64,000 bases of DNA from Ovoidimarina sediminis (GCF_032586175.1 NZ_JAWHTE010000012.1:62001-126000); one strand, 5' to 3'. Positions 25,333-32,627 are shown, numbered from the stretch's first letter. Numbers and translations: made by a program. Notes: generated by a model not told the origin, from the sequence alone.

Positions 25333-25359
25333 GGAACTTTATCTAGCCCGAAAAGTTCC
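25333..25359. promoter_or_regulatory. Palindromic bidirectional EcfG-like promoter between nepR and phyR
   Basis: GGAAC (25333-25337) and GTTCC (25355-25359) face each other with 17 bp between. Read rightward: GGAAC-N16-AGTT toward phyR. Read leftward: GGAAC-N16-AGTT toward nepR. Each -10 overlaps the complement of the other strand's -35, so both promoters occupy the same 27 bp. The -10 deviates from CGTT by one base in each direction. Confidence 0.65.
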
Positions 25360-25383
25360 AAAGAAAATGATGGGAGTGATTTA

Positions 25384-26202
25384 ATGACATCCGCCACGGA
25401 CCTGAGTTCCGAGATCAGCTCGGAACTTCCCTTTCTGCGACGTTATGCGCGGGCCCTGACGGGATCGCAGCAATCGGGCGATAATTATGCCGTTGCCACG
25501 CTTGAGGCGCTGATCGCCGATCCGAAGCTTGCGCGGGCTGCGTCGAGCGTGCGTGTGGGCCTTTACCGCACGTTTCACGGGATCTGGACGACAACCGGTG
25601 AACCGGTGGCAGATGGCAAAAGCGGGGGTGGAGGGCTTGAGAGCCGTGCGCATGAGCGCCTGAGCCGTCTGGCCTCAAACACCCGCGAGGCGCTTTTGCT
25701 GAAATCTGTCGAGACCTTCTCCGTCGCCGAGATCGCGGAGATCATAGGCACCGACACGGAGGAAGCCCGGCATCTCGTGGACCGGGCCTTCAGCGACTTG
25801 GGCGATATGGTTACCGGGAATGTGATGATCATCGAGGACGAGGCAATCATTGCGATGGATCTGGAATCCATCGTCTCGGGCATGGGGCACCTCGTCACTG
25901 GTGTTGCGCGTACCTATGACGGTGCGGTTGCCCTTGCGGACAAGGAGGTGCCGGATCTTATCCTCGCCGACATCCAACTTGCCGACAAATCGTCGGGGAT
26001 CGATGCGGTGAACACATTGCTCGAGAAACTCGGCGAACGTCCCGTGATCTTCATCACGGCGTTCCCCGAGCGCCTTCTGACAGGGGAACGGCCAGAGCCT
26101 GCCTTCCTGATCACGAAGCCCTATTCGGAAGAGCAGGTGCGCGCTGCAGTCAGCCAGGCGATGTTCTTCGCGACGACAGAAGGGCTCGAGGCGCACGCTT
26201 AA
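25384..26202 (+). CDS. phyR: PhyR general stress response regulator (sigma-like domain plus receiver)
   Basis: The ATG at 25384, with GGGAGTG upstream, gives 272 residues. The N-terminal 140 mimic an ECF sigma factor (region 2-like SSELPFLRRYARALTG; region 4-like SVAEIAEIIGTDTEEARHLV). The C-terminal receiver has the acidic pocket E151/D152, phospho-acceptor Asp196 in ILADIQL and the conserved Lys in ITKPYSEEQ. When phosphorylated it opens and sequesters NepR, freeing EcfG. It is divergent from nepR-ecfG, the typical alphaproteobacterial arrangement. Confidence 0.95.
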   Translation: MTSATDLSSEISSELPFLRRYARALTGSQQSGDNYAVATLEALIADPKLARAASSVRVGLYRTFHGIWTTTGEPVADGKSGGGGLESRAHERLSRLASNTREALLLKSVETFSVAEIAEIIGTDTEEARHLVDRAFSDLGDMVTGNVMIIEDEAIIAMDLESIVSGMGHLVTGVARTYDGAVALADKEVPDLILADIQLADKSSGIDAVNTLLEKLGERPVIFITAFPERLLTGERPEPAFLITKPYSEEQVRAAVSQAMFFATTEGLEAHA

Positions 26203-26224
26203 GCGCACCGCCGAAAACATCAAA

Positions 26225-26255
26225 AAAAAGCCCCGGCGCAGCGCCGGGGCTTTTT
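26225..26255. terminator. Bidirectional terminator between phyR and the entericidin-like gene
   Basis: A 14-bp stem, AAAAAGCCCCGGCG (26225-26238), loop CAG, CGCCGGGGCTTTTT (26242-26255). It has A- and T-tracts on both sides, so it works for both converging transcripts. Confidence 0.88.
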
Positions 26256-26307
26256 CGTGAGAAACTTTTTTCGAGATGGTATAGCGGGACAATCAGCCCG
26301 GCGTGTC

Positions 26308-26445
26308 TCAGAGTTCCCGTTCAACCTCGTTTGACGCGTCTTGAATGGCTTCGCCGCCGCTTTCGACGTCTTTTCCGATGCCTTCGACCGTCGCGCAGGC
26401 GGACAAACCAAGTGCCGCCACAAGGGCCAGTATGCGTATCGTCAT
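26308..26445 (-). CDS. Entericidin-like small lipoprotein
   Basis: 45 residues: signal ILALVAALGLSAC with a lipobox (LSAC, Cys17), then a short acidic helix (VEGIGKDVESGGEAIQDA) typical of the entericidin EcnA/B family. It is attached to the envelope by a lipid anchor; its role is unclear, though it is often stress-induced. It starts 36 bases after the upstream gene and probably shares the promoter at 27011-27035. It ends before the bidirectional terminator. Confidence 0.75.
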   Translation of the reverse strand: MTIRILALVAALGLSACATVEGIGKDVESGGEAIQDASNEVEREL

Positions 26446-26481
26446 TTTCTTTCTCCGGTTGTTGAGTTTGGGGGGGGTGGG

Positions 26482-26958
26482 TTAGCGAAGCCGGGTGACC
26501 ACGCCTTCGGCGAATGTCTCGACCAGCAGTTCGTAAACCTGTCTGGTCGGGACGGTCAGAACCTCGATGCCAGCGCCGCCGTGCACGAAGCGTCCCGCGT
26601 CCTCGACGGTCACGGTAAGTTCGTAAAAGCTGTTCTTGGTGGGCTCGGCGCGGTTGCGCACATTCACCTCAGCCTTGAGGAGCGAATCTGCCCCCAGAGC
26701 AGCCTGAAAGCTTTCGGACATATCGAATTCGTCGATGTCGATCTCGATCTCTGCACCGGTGTCGGCGATCCGATCAGCAACCTTTTCGATGATCGCGTTT
26801 TCCAAATCATCCTCGAGATCCGACCAGAAAGCTGCCGCAGATCGGCTTTCGATCGCTTCGACGTCGAATTCCACGTCCACGGTTTCGATTTTCGTGTCGC
26901 TCGCAGCAGCAGGCATTGCAATCGCGCAAGCCAAAACGACGTAAGCGAACGGTTTCAT
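26482..26958 (-). CDS. Secreted protein of unknown function in the stress island
   Basis: The ATG at 26958 with AAAGGAG upstream gives 158 residues; the frame to 27150 is not supported because it covers the promoter. A signal peptide (AYVVLACAIAMPAAA) is followed by an acidic alpha/beta domain (VDVEFDVEAIESRSAAAFW, IEIDIDEFDMSESF). The family is not recognised. It is driven by an exact EcfG promoter and probably co-transcribed with the entericidin-like gene. Confidence 0.7.
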   Translation of the reverse strand: MKPFAYVVLACAIAMPAAASDTKIETVDVEFDVEAIESRSAAAFWSDLEDDLENAIIEKVADRIADTGAEIEIDIDEFDMSESFQAALGADSLLKAEVNVRNRAEPTKNSFYELTVTVEDAGRFVHGGAGIEVLTVPTRQVYELLVETFAEGVVTRLR

Positions 26959-27010
26959 CGGTCGTCTCCTTTCTGACGTTCCGCAAAACAGTGCGATGGG
27001 TCGCCGCCTC

Positions 27011-27035
27011 AACGCCCATCGCTTCCTGAAGTTCC
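27011..27035 (-). promoter_or_regulatory. EcfG-type promoter for the 26958-26308 unit
   Basis: On the minus strand, GGAAC (27035-27031), 16-bp spacer, CGTT (27014-27011); exact consensus. It diverges from the promoter at 27080-27104, 45 bp away. Confidence 0.8.
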
Positions 27036-27079
27036 ACCGATCCAGGGAAAAATCGGTCGCTGCGAAACCGGCTTTTGCA

Positions 27080-27104
27080 GGAACCAACCCCGCGGCGCCG
27101 CGTT
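27080..27104 (+). promoter_or_regulatory. EcfG-type promoter for the 27128-27572 unit
   Basis: GGAAC (27080-27084), 16-bp spacer, CGTT (27101-27104); exact consensus. The predicted start near 27111 leaves a 17-base leader with GAAAGGAGG. Confidence 0.8.
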
Positions 27105-27127
27105 GAATGGGCGAAAGGAGGCACCAA

Positions 27128-27301
27128 ATGTCCGCTCCCAATACGAACATTGAACGGCAGAAACGCTCTCACAGACCCGCCCTGACGGGGATTGCGCTGG
27201 CTGCCCTCGCCGTGACGTTGATCACGATTGGCGTCGTGTTCTGGTCCGCTCCCGATCGCGAAGACCAGGCCGCACCGGCAGCCACCACATCGGGTAGCTA
27301 G
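27128..27301 (+). CDS. Small single-pass membrane protein
   Basis: 57 residues with AAAGGAGG 7 bases upstream. A basic N-terminus (ERQKRSHRPA) is followed by one membrane helix (LTGIALAALAVTLITIGVVFW) and an acidic/Ala-Thr tail. The basic cytoplasmic end predicts an N-in orientation. The family is not recognised. It is expressed from an exact EcfG promoter and is probably co-transcribed with the next gene. Confidence 0.7.
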   Translation: MSAPNTNIERQKRSHRPALTGIALAALAVTLITIGVVFWSAPDREDQAAPAATTSGS

Positions 27302-27380
27302 GGGGTAAATGCCTTCAAAGACCGCGGGCGCATCATTCCAGACGCCAGCCCGCAATTTCTCGCAGCTTTAGGAGATTAAC

Positions 27381-27572
27381 ATGATTGAAGTTGGCGGCCT
27401 CTTCGGCCTTATCATCCTCGTTCTCGACATCTGGGCTATCGTCTCGATCATCGGATCGGCTGCATCGACGGGACGCAAGGTTCTTTGGACGCTCCTCGTT
27501 CTGATCCTGCCGGTGCTTGGGTTCATCATTTGGCTCGTAGCCGGGCCGCGCTCGTCCACCCGGACGGTCTAA
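27381..27572 (+). CDS. Small two-helix membrane protein (PLDc_N-like)
   Basis: 63 residues with TTAGGAG before the ATG. Two hydrophobic helices (GLFGLIILVLDIWAIVSII and VLWTLLVLILPVLGFIIWLV) with the W..LV.LP..G.I.W pattern of the phospholipase-D nuclease N-terminal (PLDc_N) family, which occurs alone as small membrane proteins. It lies 79 bases after the previous gene, with a terminator directly after it. Confidence 0.78.
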   Translation: MIEVGGLFGLIILVLDIWAIVSIIGSAASTGRKVLWTLLVLILPVLGFIIWLVAGPRSSTRTV

Positions 27573-27581
27573 CGACGAAAG

Positions 27582-27607
27582 GGGCCTGCCCGACCGTGGG
27601 CAGGCCC
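27582..27607 (+). terminator. Terminator after the PLDc_N-like gene
   Basis: GGGCCTGCCC (27582-27591), loop GACCGT, GGGCAGGCCC (27598-27607), then TTCCTTCG. The 10-bp stem is perfect, but the T-tract is weak. Confidence 0.65.
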
Positions 27608-27690
27608 TTCCTTCGACGAGATTCCGCGCGCCCCGGGCCCGCGGGATTTTCATATGTCAGGTTGCATATGCGCGATAGCCGAGGATCGCG

Positions 27691-28419
27691 CTAGATCAGC
27701 GGCCGGGCGGCGGGCTTCGCATCATCGATCATCGCAATTTCCTTGGCTTTCTCGGTATCGAGAATGCGCAAGGTGCCATCCCGCCAGGACAGGATTTGGC
27801 GATCCCTGAGCTTGGTGAGGGTCTTGTTCGTGTGAACGAGAGAAAGGCCGAGCGCATCCGCGAGATCCTGCTGTCGGTAGGGGAACGGACAGGAACCACC
27901 AGAGGTCAGCCCAACGGCGGAGCAACGGGCGAAAAAGCGCAGAAGGCCCCAAGTGATCCGTTCGCTTGCGGACATCTGCCCAACGCTCGTCAGCACTTCG
28001 CCAAGAAAATGCTCTTCGACGGAAGCAAGCCAGGTCAGGTCATAGGCACGCTCCGGCTGCTGGCGGAACAATGTCCAGAGTTCCGAGCGATCAAAAACAC
28101 AAAGCGTCATCGACGTCGTCGCCTCTACCGAATGCCGCACTTCGCCCATCACACCGGCCTGCAATCCTATGAAATCTCCGGGAAGGACGAAATTGATCAC
28201 CTGACGTCGGCCATTTGGCAGCAGCTTGTAGCGAAGGCCCATACCGCGCAGCGCGGTATAGAGCTGGGGACTGTTCGAGCCCTCCATCAGGATTGGGGTG
28301 CCCTTTTCAAGCGTTGTTTCACCAACCTTGAACTTCTGCATGAACCGCAGCTCTTCAGCGCTCATATCATCGAAGATCTTCGAGATCCGGAGCGGGCATT
28401 TCGCACAGTCGGTAACCAT
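27691..28419 (-). CDS. Crp/Fnr family regulator inside the stress island
   Basis: 242 residues with a cyclic-nucleotide-like barrel (TLEKGTPILMEGSNSPQLYT) and a C-terminal HTH_Crp (RQQDLADALGLSLVHTNKTL). The N-terminus has Cys5 and Cys8 (TDCAKCPL), and other cysteines lie near 107, 167 and 177, but the spacing does not give an obvious FNR four-cysteine cluster. It may sense oxygen, NO or another cue. No EcfG promoter is visible upstream, so it may be an input to the island rather than a member of the regulon. Confidence 0.88.
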   Translation of the reverse strand: MVTDCAKCPLRISKIFDDMSAEELRFMQKFKVGETTLEKGTPILMEGSNSPQLYTALRGMGLRYKLLPNGRRQVINFVLPGDFIGLQAGVMGEVRHSVEATTSMTLCVFDRSELWTLFRQQPERAYDLTWLASVEEHFLGEVLTSVGQMSASERITWGLLRFFARCSAVGLTSGGSCPFPYRQQDLADALGLSLVHTNKTLTKLRDRQILSWRDGTLRILDTEKAKEIAMIDDAKPAARPLI

Positions 28420-28517
28420 CGGTGCCGTCTCCCTATGTCACAGTTAAATGCGGAAAGCGGAGAAAAGTTTCAAAACGCCCGTTCTACAAACTCTAAAGCT
28501 GTCATCAGGAGCATATC

Positions 28518-28886
28518 ATGCACGACACACCGACAGGTTTGTTGCGCAACTTTCTCATCGTTACCCCGAATGTCGTTGTTGCAGAAGACCTCAAGGAAAT
28601 CCTAGCTGAATTCGGTGGTGGCGTTGTCGAAGTCTTTGCTTCGATGGCGTCAACCTGGAAGGGCACTTACGATGCGGCTTTCTTCGCTATTCCGGTCGGC
28701 GATCTTCTTCACGAACGGCGCATAAGGGACATGCATGATGCAGGAACGCGCGTCGTTGTCCTGGACGGCGGACTGCCTGAGAGCGCGTATTACGGCACGG
28801 GGCTGTTCACCCTGCCCCATCCGTTTCGGACGGAGGATGTCATCGCCGTTCTCGAAAAGATCGGCATCACCAAACCGGACGGCTGA
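28518..28886 (+). CDS. Receiver-like protein lacking a clear phospho-acceptor
   Basis: 122 residues with the alternating pattern of a CheY-like fold (NFLIVTPNVVVAEDLKEIL; RVVVLDGG; FTLPHPFRTEDVIAVLEKI, where PHPF stands where receivers have the KPF motif). The expected Asp at the end of strand 3 is absent (AAFFAIPV), and the acidic pocket is replaced by TPN, so it should not be phosphorylated. It is probably a pseudo-receiver that binds a kinase or sigma pathway protein. GGAG precedes the ATG. Only a weak promoter resemblance (GGAGA-N16-CGTT) is visible. Confidence 0.7.
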   Translation: MHDTPTGLLRNFLIVTPNVVVAEDLKEILAEFGGGVVEVFASMASTWKGTYDAAFFAIPVGDLLHERRIRDMHDAGTRVVVLDGGLPESAYYGTGLFTLPHPFRTEDVIAVLEKIGITKPDG

Positions 28887-28924
28887 AGTCTGCCGTCGCC
28901 AAGGATGCATCATGCATTTCGCAG

Positions 28925-28949
28925 GGAACTTTATCCGAGACAGCGTGTT
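28925..28949 (+). promoter_or_regulatory. Near-consensus EcfG promoter for the DUF1328 gene
   Basis: GGAAC (28925-28929), 16-bp spacer, TGTT (28946-28949); one mismatch. The leader to the ATG at 28978 is about 22 bases with AGAAGGAG. Confidence 0.65.
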
Positions 28950-28977
28950 TTATCCTTATAACAGAAGGAGATAAATC

Positions 28978-29148
28978 ATGCTTGGTTGGGCACTTACGTT
29001 CCTGGCGATTGCATTGATCGCTGCCCTGTTCGGTTTTGGCGGCATCGCAAGCGCCTCGGCCGGGATCGCACAGATCCTGTTCTTTGTATTCATCGTGCTG
29101 TTCGTCGTGGCCATGGTTGCCCGAGCGGTACGCGGTAAAACTCCGTAA
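28978..29148 (+). CDS. DUF1328 small membrane protein
   Basis: 56 residues with the DUF1328/YtjA signature: LGWALTFLAIALIAALFGFG, then IASASAGIAQILFFVFIVLF and a short basic tail. Two membrane helices are predicted. Its function is unknown, but it is widely stress-associated. It is a complete unit with a near-consensus EcfG promoter, a strong ribosome site and a GNRA-loop terminator. Confidence 0.9.
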   Translation: MLGWALTFLAIALIAALFGFGGIASASAGIAQILFFVFIVLFVVAMVARAVRGKTP

Positions 29149-29172
29149 CCAGTTCGAACGGTCATGATGGCG

Positions 29173-29205
29173 GGCGGCTCTCGAAAGAGGGCCGCCTGTT
29201 TTGTG
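29173..29205 (+). terminator. Terminator after the DUF1328 gene
   Basis: GGCGGCTCTC (29173-29182), loop GAAA, GAGGGCCGCC (29187-29196) with one G-T pair, then TGTTTTGTG. Confidence 0.78.
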
Positions 29206-29316
29206 TTTCTGGGGCAGGCTTGCTCGAATGCAGGAGGACAGGGCGCACCCTTTCCCGGATGGTTTCATCAGACAGTCCGATAGAACCGGTACGGCCTCGC
29301 GGATCGGCACGGGCCG

Positions 29317-30381
29317 TCACACGGCAAGCTGCCTGCGGGCCTGCTCGCCATCGTCAAGTTCGATGCCCGTAGGTGGCGGATCCGCCAACTGCTCGAATAC
29401 CACAAGACACCAGACCAGAACGGGAATCGCGACGACGCCGCCAAGCGGGCCCCACAGCCAAAGCCAGAAAATCAGCGATATGAACACCATGAGCGGATTC
29501 ACGCGCATGTGCTGACCGACCAGCGAGGGGGTTACGAACTGCCCCTCTATCATGTTCATCGCAACGTAGACGGCGGCCGGAACAAAGCTCATTGCCCCAT
29601 CAAATTGTACGATCCCCGCAAGCAGAAGCGACGCAGCAAAGCCCGCGGGGCCGAGATAGAGGACAAAATTCACCAAAAATGCGGCGAGCCCCCAGAGCAT
29701 CGGGTTCGACATGCCGATCACCGTCATGACAGCCCCCACAAGGCAGCCGAAGGCCGCGTTGATCCCGGTGATCGTCACGAAATACCGGGAGACGCGTGAC
29801 TCCGCACGGCAGAGGACTTCGCGCGTCAGCCGGCCGTTGGCCCGGTGCGCGCGATCGTAGACATCCGTGCGTGCGACGAGAAAGAAGTAAAGCGTGCCAA
29901 CGAAAACCATGATCCCGGCAGCCAGCGAGGGCGCATAGGCCAGGGCATCCATGATGCCGGGAAATGCAACAGGCTCTTCCGTGACCGTCTCTTCGCCTTC
30001 CGCGACTTCGGGGGTCAGGGCTTCGCTGACGGTTTCCTGGATTTCCCGCATTCCTGATGCCGCGCCACTGACGGCTTCCAGGATCTCGGTAAGCTCATAC
30101 CAGATGAGCGGCGCGTTTCGTATCGCCTTTGATATGATCGGTTCGACGAGGAAGAAGAGCGCCAGGAACGAGACGATAAAGAGGGCCAGAACCATAAGCG
30201 CCGCCACCACGCGGGGCAGGCCCATCCGTTCGACGCGATCAGTCACCGGTGCACAGACGATCCCAAGGACGATGGCCGCTAGCATCGGGGCGAACAGGCC
30301 CTCTGCAAAGTTCATCGTCGCGAAAACGGCGATCAAGGTTAGAAGCGTGAGACAACTCGTCTGGACCGACTTTTGCGTCAT
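29317..30381 (-). CDS. AI-2E family transporter (TqsA/PerM-like)
   Basis: 354 residues with about eight membrane helices. The conserved family C-terminal half includes FVLYLGPAGFAASLLLAGIV and EGQFVTPSLVGQHMRVNPLMVF. Members export small molecules (autoinducer-2, or ions in some halophile relatives). An acidic loop (residues about 118-145) is inserted between helices. GGAAGGAG precedes the ATG, and an EcfG-like promoter lies 21 bases upstream, so it appears to be a stress-regulated exporter. Confidence 0.88.
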   Translation of the reverse strand: MTQKSVQTSCLTLLTLIAVFATMNFAEGLFAPMLAAIVLGIVCAPVTDRVERMGLPRVVAALMVLALFIVSFLALFFLVEPIISKAIRNAPLIWYELTEILEAVSGAASGMREIQETVSEALTPEVAEGEETVTEEPVAFPGIMDALAYAPSLAAGIMVFVGTLYFFLVARTDVYDRAHRANGRLTREVLCRAESRVSRYFVTITGINAAFGCLVGAVMTVIGMSNPMLWGLAAFLVNFVLYLGPAGFAASLLLAGIVQFDGAMSFVPAAVYVAMNMIEGQFVTPSLVGQHMRVNPLMVFISLIFWLWLWGPLGGVVAIPVLVWCLVVFEQLADPPPTGIELDDGEQARRQLAV

Positions 30382-30401
30382 CGAAATCTCCTTCCGCGGA
30401 G

Positions 30402-30426
30402 AACCCGCAAGGGCGAAGAAAGTTCC
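30402..30426 (-). promoter_or_regulatory. Near-consensus EcfG promoter for the AI-2E transporter gene
   Basis: On the minus strand, GGAAC (30426-30422), 16-bp spacer, GGTT (30405-30402); one mismatch in the -10. Confidence 0.55.
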
Positions 30427-30535
30427 GTCAGATCATTTGCTCCACGTCCGTGAAACGACACGCGCGGCGATCCTGGTCAGGAACACCGCGCGGCTAAGTT
30501 TGACTGCCCCAAAATGGCCCGGGGCCAAGAATTCG

Positions 30536-30787
30536 TCAGTTCGTGCTCGTGCGAGCGTCTTCTTCAGGGCTTTCGATATCGACGGTCGGCACGGCCACCG
30601 TCACTTCTTCAGTACCGACTTCGACATCACCGCTTTCGACCTCGAATTCCGGCATGTTGCCGCCTTCGACGGTTACGTCGACATCAGGCAGGCTTGCCTC
30701 CTCGGTCTGTTCGACGTCGAAGAAGTAGATCCCGAAAGCAACCACGGCCACGGCAGCGATAATTCCAATAATACTTCCTGTTTTCAT
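30536..30787 (-). CDS. Small membrane-anchored acidic protein
   Basis: The ATG at 30787 with AAAGGAG upstream gives 83 residues: one N-terminal membrane helix (SIIGIIAAVAVVAFGIYFF), then a strongly acidic, Val-rich extracytoplasmic tail with repeated DVxVxxG/EVxxGDVEVG units likely to form beta strands. The family is not recognised. It is expressed from an exact EcfG promoter. Confidence 0.72.
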   Translation of the reverse strand: MKTGSIIGIIAAVAVVAFGIYFFDVEQTEEASLPDVDVTVEGGNMPEFEVESGDVEVGTEEVTVAVPTVDIESPEEDARTSTN

Positions 30788-30815
30788 AGTGATAACTCTC
30801 CTTTCTTGGAGGACA

Positions 30816-30840
30816 AACGCCAAGCTGGGAGGGAAGTTCC
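30816..30840 (-). promoter_or_regulatory. EcfG-type promoter for the small acidic protein gene
   Basis: On the minus strand, GGAAC (30840-30836), 16-bp spacer, CGTT (30819-30816); exact consensus, about 22 bases of leader. Confidence 0.8.
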
Positions 30841-30923
30841 AAGCTTGTTGCAACAGAATTGTTCACCGTGCACAGGGCAGTGCGGACCCGTGCCGAATGC
30901 GTTGCAGACAGATGGCCGACACG

Positions 30924-30948
30924 AAAAGGGGCGGCACGAAGCCGCCCC
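30924..30948 (-). terminator. Terminator after the 30974-31432 gene
   Basis: GGGGCGGC (30928-30935), loop ACGAA, GCCGCCCC (30941-30948). On the minus strand the stem is followed by TTTTCG, fitting termination of the leftward gene. Confidence 0.72.
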
Positions 30949-30973
30949 TATCGAATGGTGTCAGTAATCGCGG

Positions 30974-31432
30974 TTACTGAAGGATCTTCTCGATCGCGCC
31001 GCGCGACGGCTCTTCCTCGCTGCTTTGAACGATGGCGAAGAGTTGCATCACTTCGTCGTCCGTCAGCTCGACACCTTCCAAGTCATAGCCGTACTCCGTG
31101 AGCTTCAGGTCCACGTGCTCGCGCAGGCTGTTCGGCTCTGCGTCGATTTCGATCGCGTAGGCATACCAGATGTTCTGGTCTTCGGCCATTTCCATCTCGG
31201 TCCAGCCCGCTTCGCGCAGAAGCTGTTCGATCTTCAAGCGCGTGCCGTCGGCATCGCCGCCCTGCTCGATGAGCACGATCTGGCTTTTGACGTCGGTCGG
31301 AAGCGCGGTGACATCGGCATAGATACCGTTCTCTTCAAGCGCGCGCTCGACGGCGCCATCAAGCTGCGTATCGGCCGAAGCAGCAGTCGCAAGGGCCAGA
31401 GTGGCGACGGTGGTATAGATGAGGTTTTTCAT
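30974..31432 (-). CDS. Secreted protein of unknown function
   Basis: 152 residues. A clear signal peptide (NLIYTTVATLALATAASA) precedes a mostly helical acidic domain (DGAVERALEENGIYADV; IEQLLREAGWTEMEMAED). There are no cysteines or catalytic motifs that I recognise. It is a complete unit: an exact EcfG promoter about 77 bases upstream, an inverted repeat in the leader and a terminator downstream. Confidence 0.75.
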   Translation of the reverse strand: MKNLIYTTVATLALATAASADTQLDGAVERALEENGIYADVTALPTDVKSQIVLIEQGGDADGTRLKIEQLLREAGWTEMEMAEDQNIWYAYAIEIDAEPNSLREHVDLKLTEYGYDLEGVELTDDEVMQLFAIVQSSEEEPSRGAIEKILQ

Positions 31433-31462
31433 ATCAGAATTCCTCCGGTTTTACTCGTTTAT

Positions 31463-31485
31463 TGTCACATCCACGATGTGTGACA
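31463..31485. promoter_or_regulatory. Inverted repeat TGTCACA-N9-TGTGACA in a stress-gene leader
   Basis: Perfect 7-bp arms (31463-31469 and 31479-31485). It lies between the EcfG promoter and the start codon of the 31432 gene. It could be an operator for a dimeric regulator or an RNA hairpin in the leader. Confidence 0.5.
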
Positions 31486-31508
31486 CGGCGTTTCCGCATC
31501 GGGGACAT

Positions 31509-31533
31509 AACGGCGCGGTCCAGCGAATGTTCC
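31509..31533 (-). promoter_or_regulatory. EcfG-type promoter for the 31432 gene
   Basis: On the minus strand, GGAAC (31533-31529), 16-bp spacer, CGTT (31512-31509); exact consensus. It marks the right edge of the stress island. Confidence 0.8.
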
Positions 31534-31637
31534 GACAAACATCGGGAATTCCGGTCACAGGGCCGTGAGGCGCAGAGCAGCGCATTTCTTACCGGGGTCA
31601 GACGGATTGCGCACCGGATCAGACCGGCGCAATCCGG

Positions 31638-32627
31638 TCAGCTTGAAAAGGCAGTTCCGGCGTTCGCCTTCCGGATGCGCGCGTAGGCGAGGGTTGCGAT
31701 GGCGGTATCCTGAACACCTGTCCCGGTCAGGTCGGCGATGGTGATCTGGTGATCCGATGTCCTGCCTTCGGCGGTTTGCGCGATGATCTGACCAAGTTCG
31801 GGATAGGCGCGATCCTCGACTGCGGCTACGGCCAGTGCCGCACGCAACTCTCCCTGCAGGCGCGTCTGCGAAAGACGATCCGCGACATAGAGATCGGCAC
31901 GGGCCAGACAGGCCGGCTCAAGTTCGCATTTGTTCGGCTGGTCGGAACCCATGGCGGTGACATGTTGACCTGGGCGCAGCCATGCTTCCAGAAGGATGGG
32001 CTTGGTGGCAGGCGTCGTCGTCACGATGATATCAGCCGACCCAACGGCGCTTTCAGCATCGTCACTCGCCGTCACCGTGATACCGAGGCGCTCTCGAAGA
32101 TCACCGGCAAGGCGCGTCGCCGCCTCGATGTTCCGCCCCCAGATCACCGCCTCCCGAACATCGCGCACCTGCGTAAGAGCCTCTAGCTGAAGCCCCGCCT
32201 GCATCCCTGCGCCGAGGATCGCCGCGCGGTGCGCATCTGGCCGCGAGAGGTGCCGCGCCGCCACCGCGCCAGCCGCCGCGGTGCGGACATCCGTCAGATA
32301 TCCGTTGTCGAGCAGTACGGCCTCAACCAACCCTGTCCGGGCCGAAAAGAGCACCATCAGACCCGAGGTCGAGGGAAGACCAAGGCCTGGGTTGTCGAAG
32401 AACCCTGGCGACACCTTGATCGCAAAGCTCTCGACCCCCGGAACATAGGCCGTCTTCACATCGACCTCGCCGTTGAAGTCGTGGATCGGCATTGACAGGA
32501 TCGGAGGCATTTCGACACCTCCACCCGCAAGCGTACGAAACGCATCCTCGATACAGTCTATGGCAGCCCGATCGAGAGGGACGTGCGCCCTGAGGTCGGC
32601 TTCTCCGACGATACGGATATCGGGCAT
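31638..32627 (-). CDS. eutC: EutC-like ornithine cyclodeaminase family protein (ectoine utilisation)
   Basis: 329 residues from the ATG at 32627. Ornithine cyclodeaminase/mu-crystallin fold: EVDVKTAYVPG, LDNGYLTDVRTAAAGAVAARH, the NAD-binding AILGAGMQAGLQLEAL and TAMGSDQPNKCEL. It pairs with the PLP enzyme upstream through a 4-base ATGA overlap, the arrangement of eutB-eutC in hydroxyectoine/ectoine utilisation clusters. The other ectoine genes (doeA, doeB) are not in this window, so the substrate remains inferred. Confidence 0.8.
   Translation of the reverse strand: MPDIRIVGEADLRAHVPLDRAAIDCIEDAFRTLAGGGVEMPPILSMPIHDFNGEVDVKTAYVPGVESFAIKVSPGFFDNPGLGLPSTSGLMVLFSARTGLVEAVLLDNGYLTDVRTAAAGAVAARHLSRPDAHRAAILGAGMQAGLQLEALTQVRDVREAVIWGRNIEAATRLAGDLRERLGITVTASDDAESAVGSADIIVTTTPATKPILLEAWLRPGQHVTAMGSDQPNKCELEPACLARADLYVADRLSQTRLQGELRAALAVAAVEDRAYPELGQIIAQTAEGRTSDHQITIADLTGTGVQDTAIATLAYARIRKANAGTAFSS

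Noticed and set aside
26958..27150. Longer start for the secreted protein at 26482
   Set aside because: The extension would cover the exact EcfG promoter and has no signal peptide; ATG 26958 has a strong ribosome site and signal sequence.
28470..28494. GGAGA-N16-CGTT upstream of the pseudo-receiver gene as an EcfG promoter
   Set aside because: The -35 differs from GGAAC at two of five bases; kept only as a weak resemblance.
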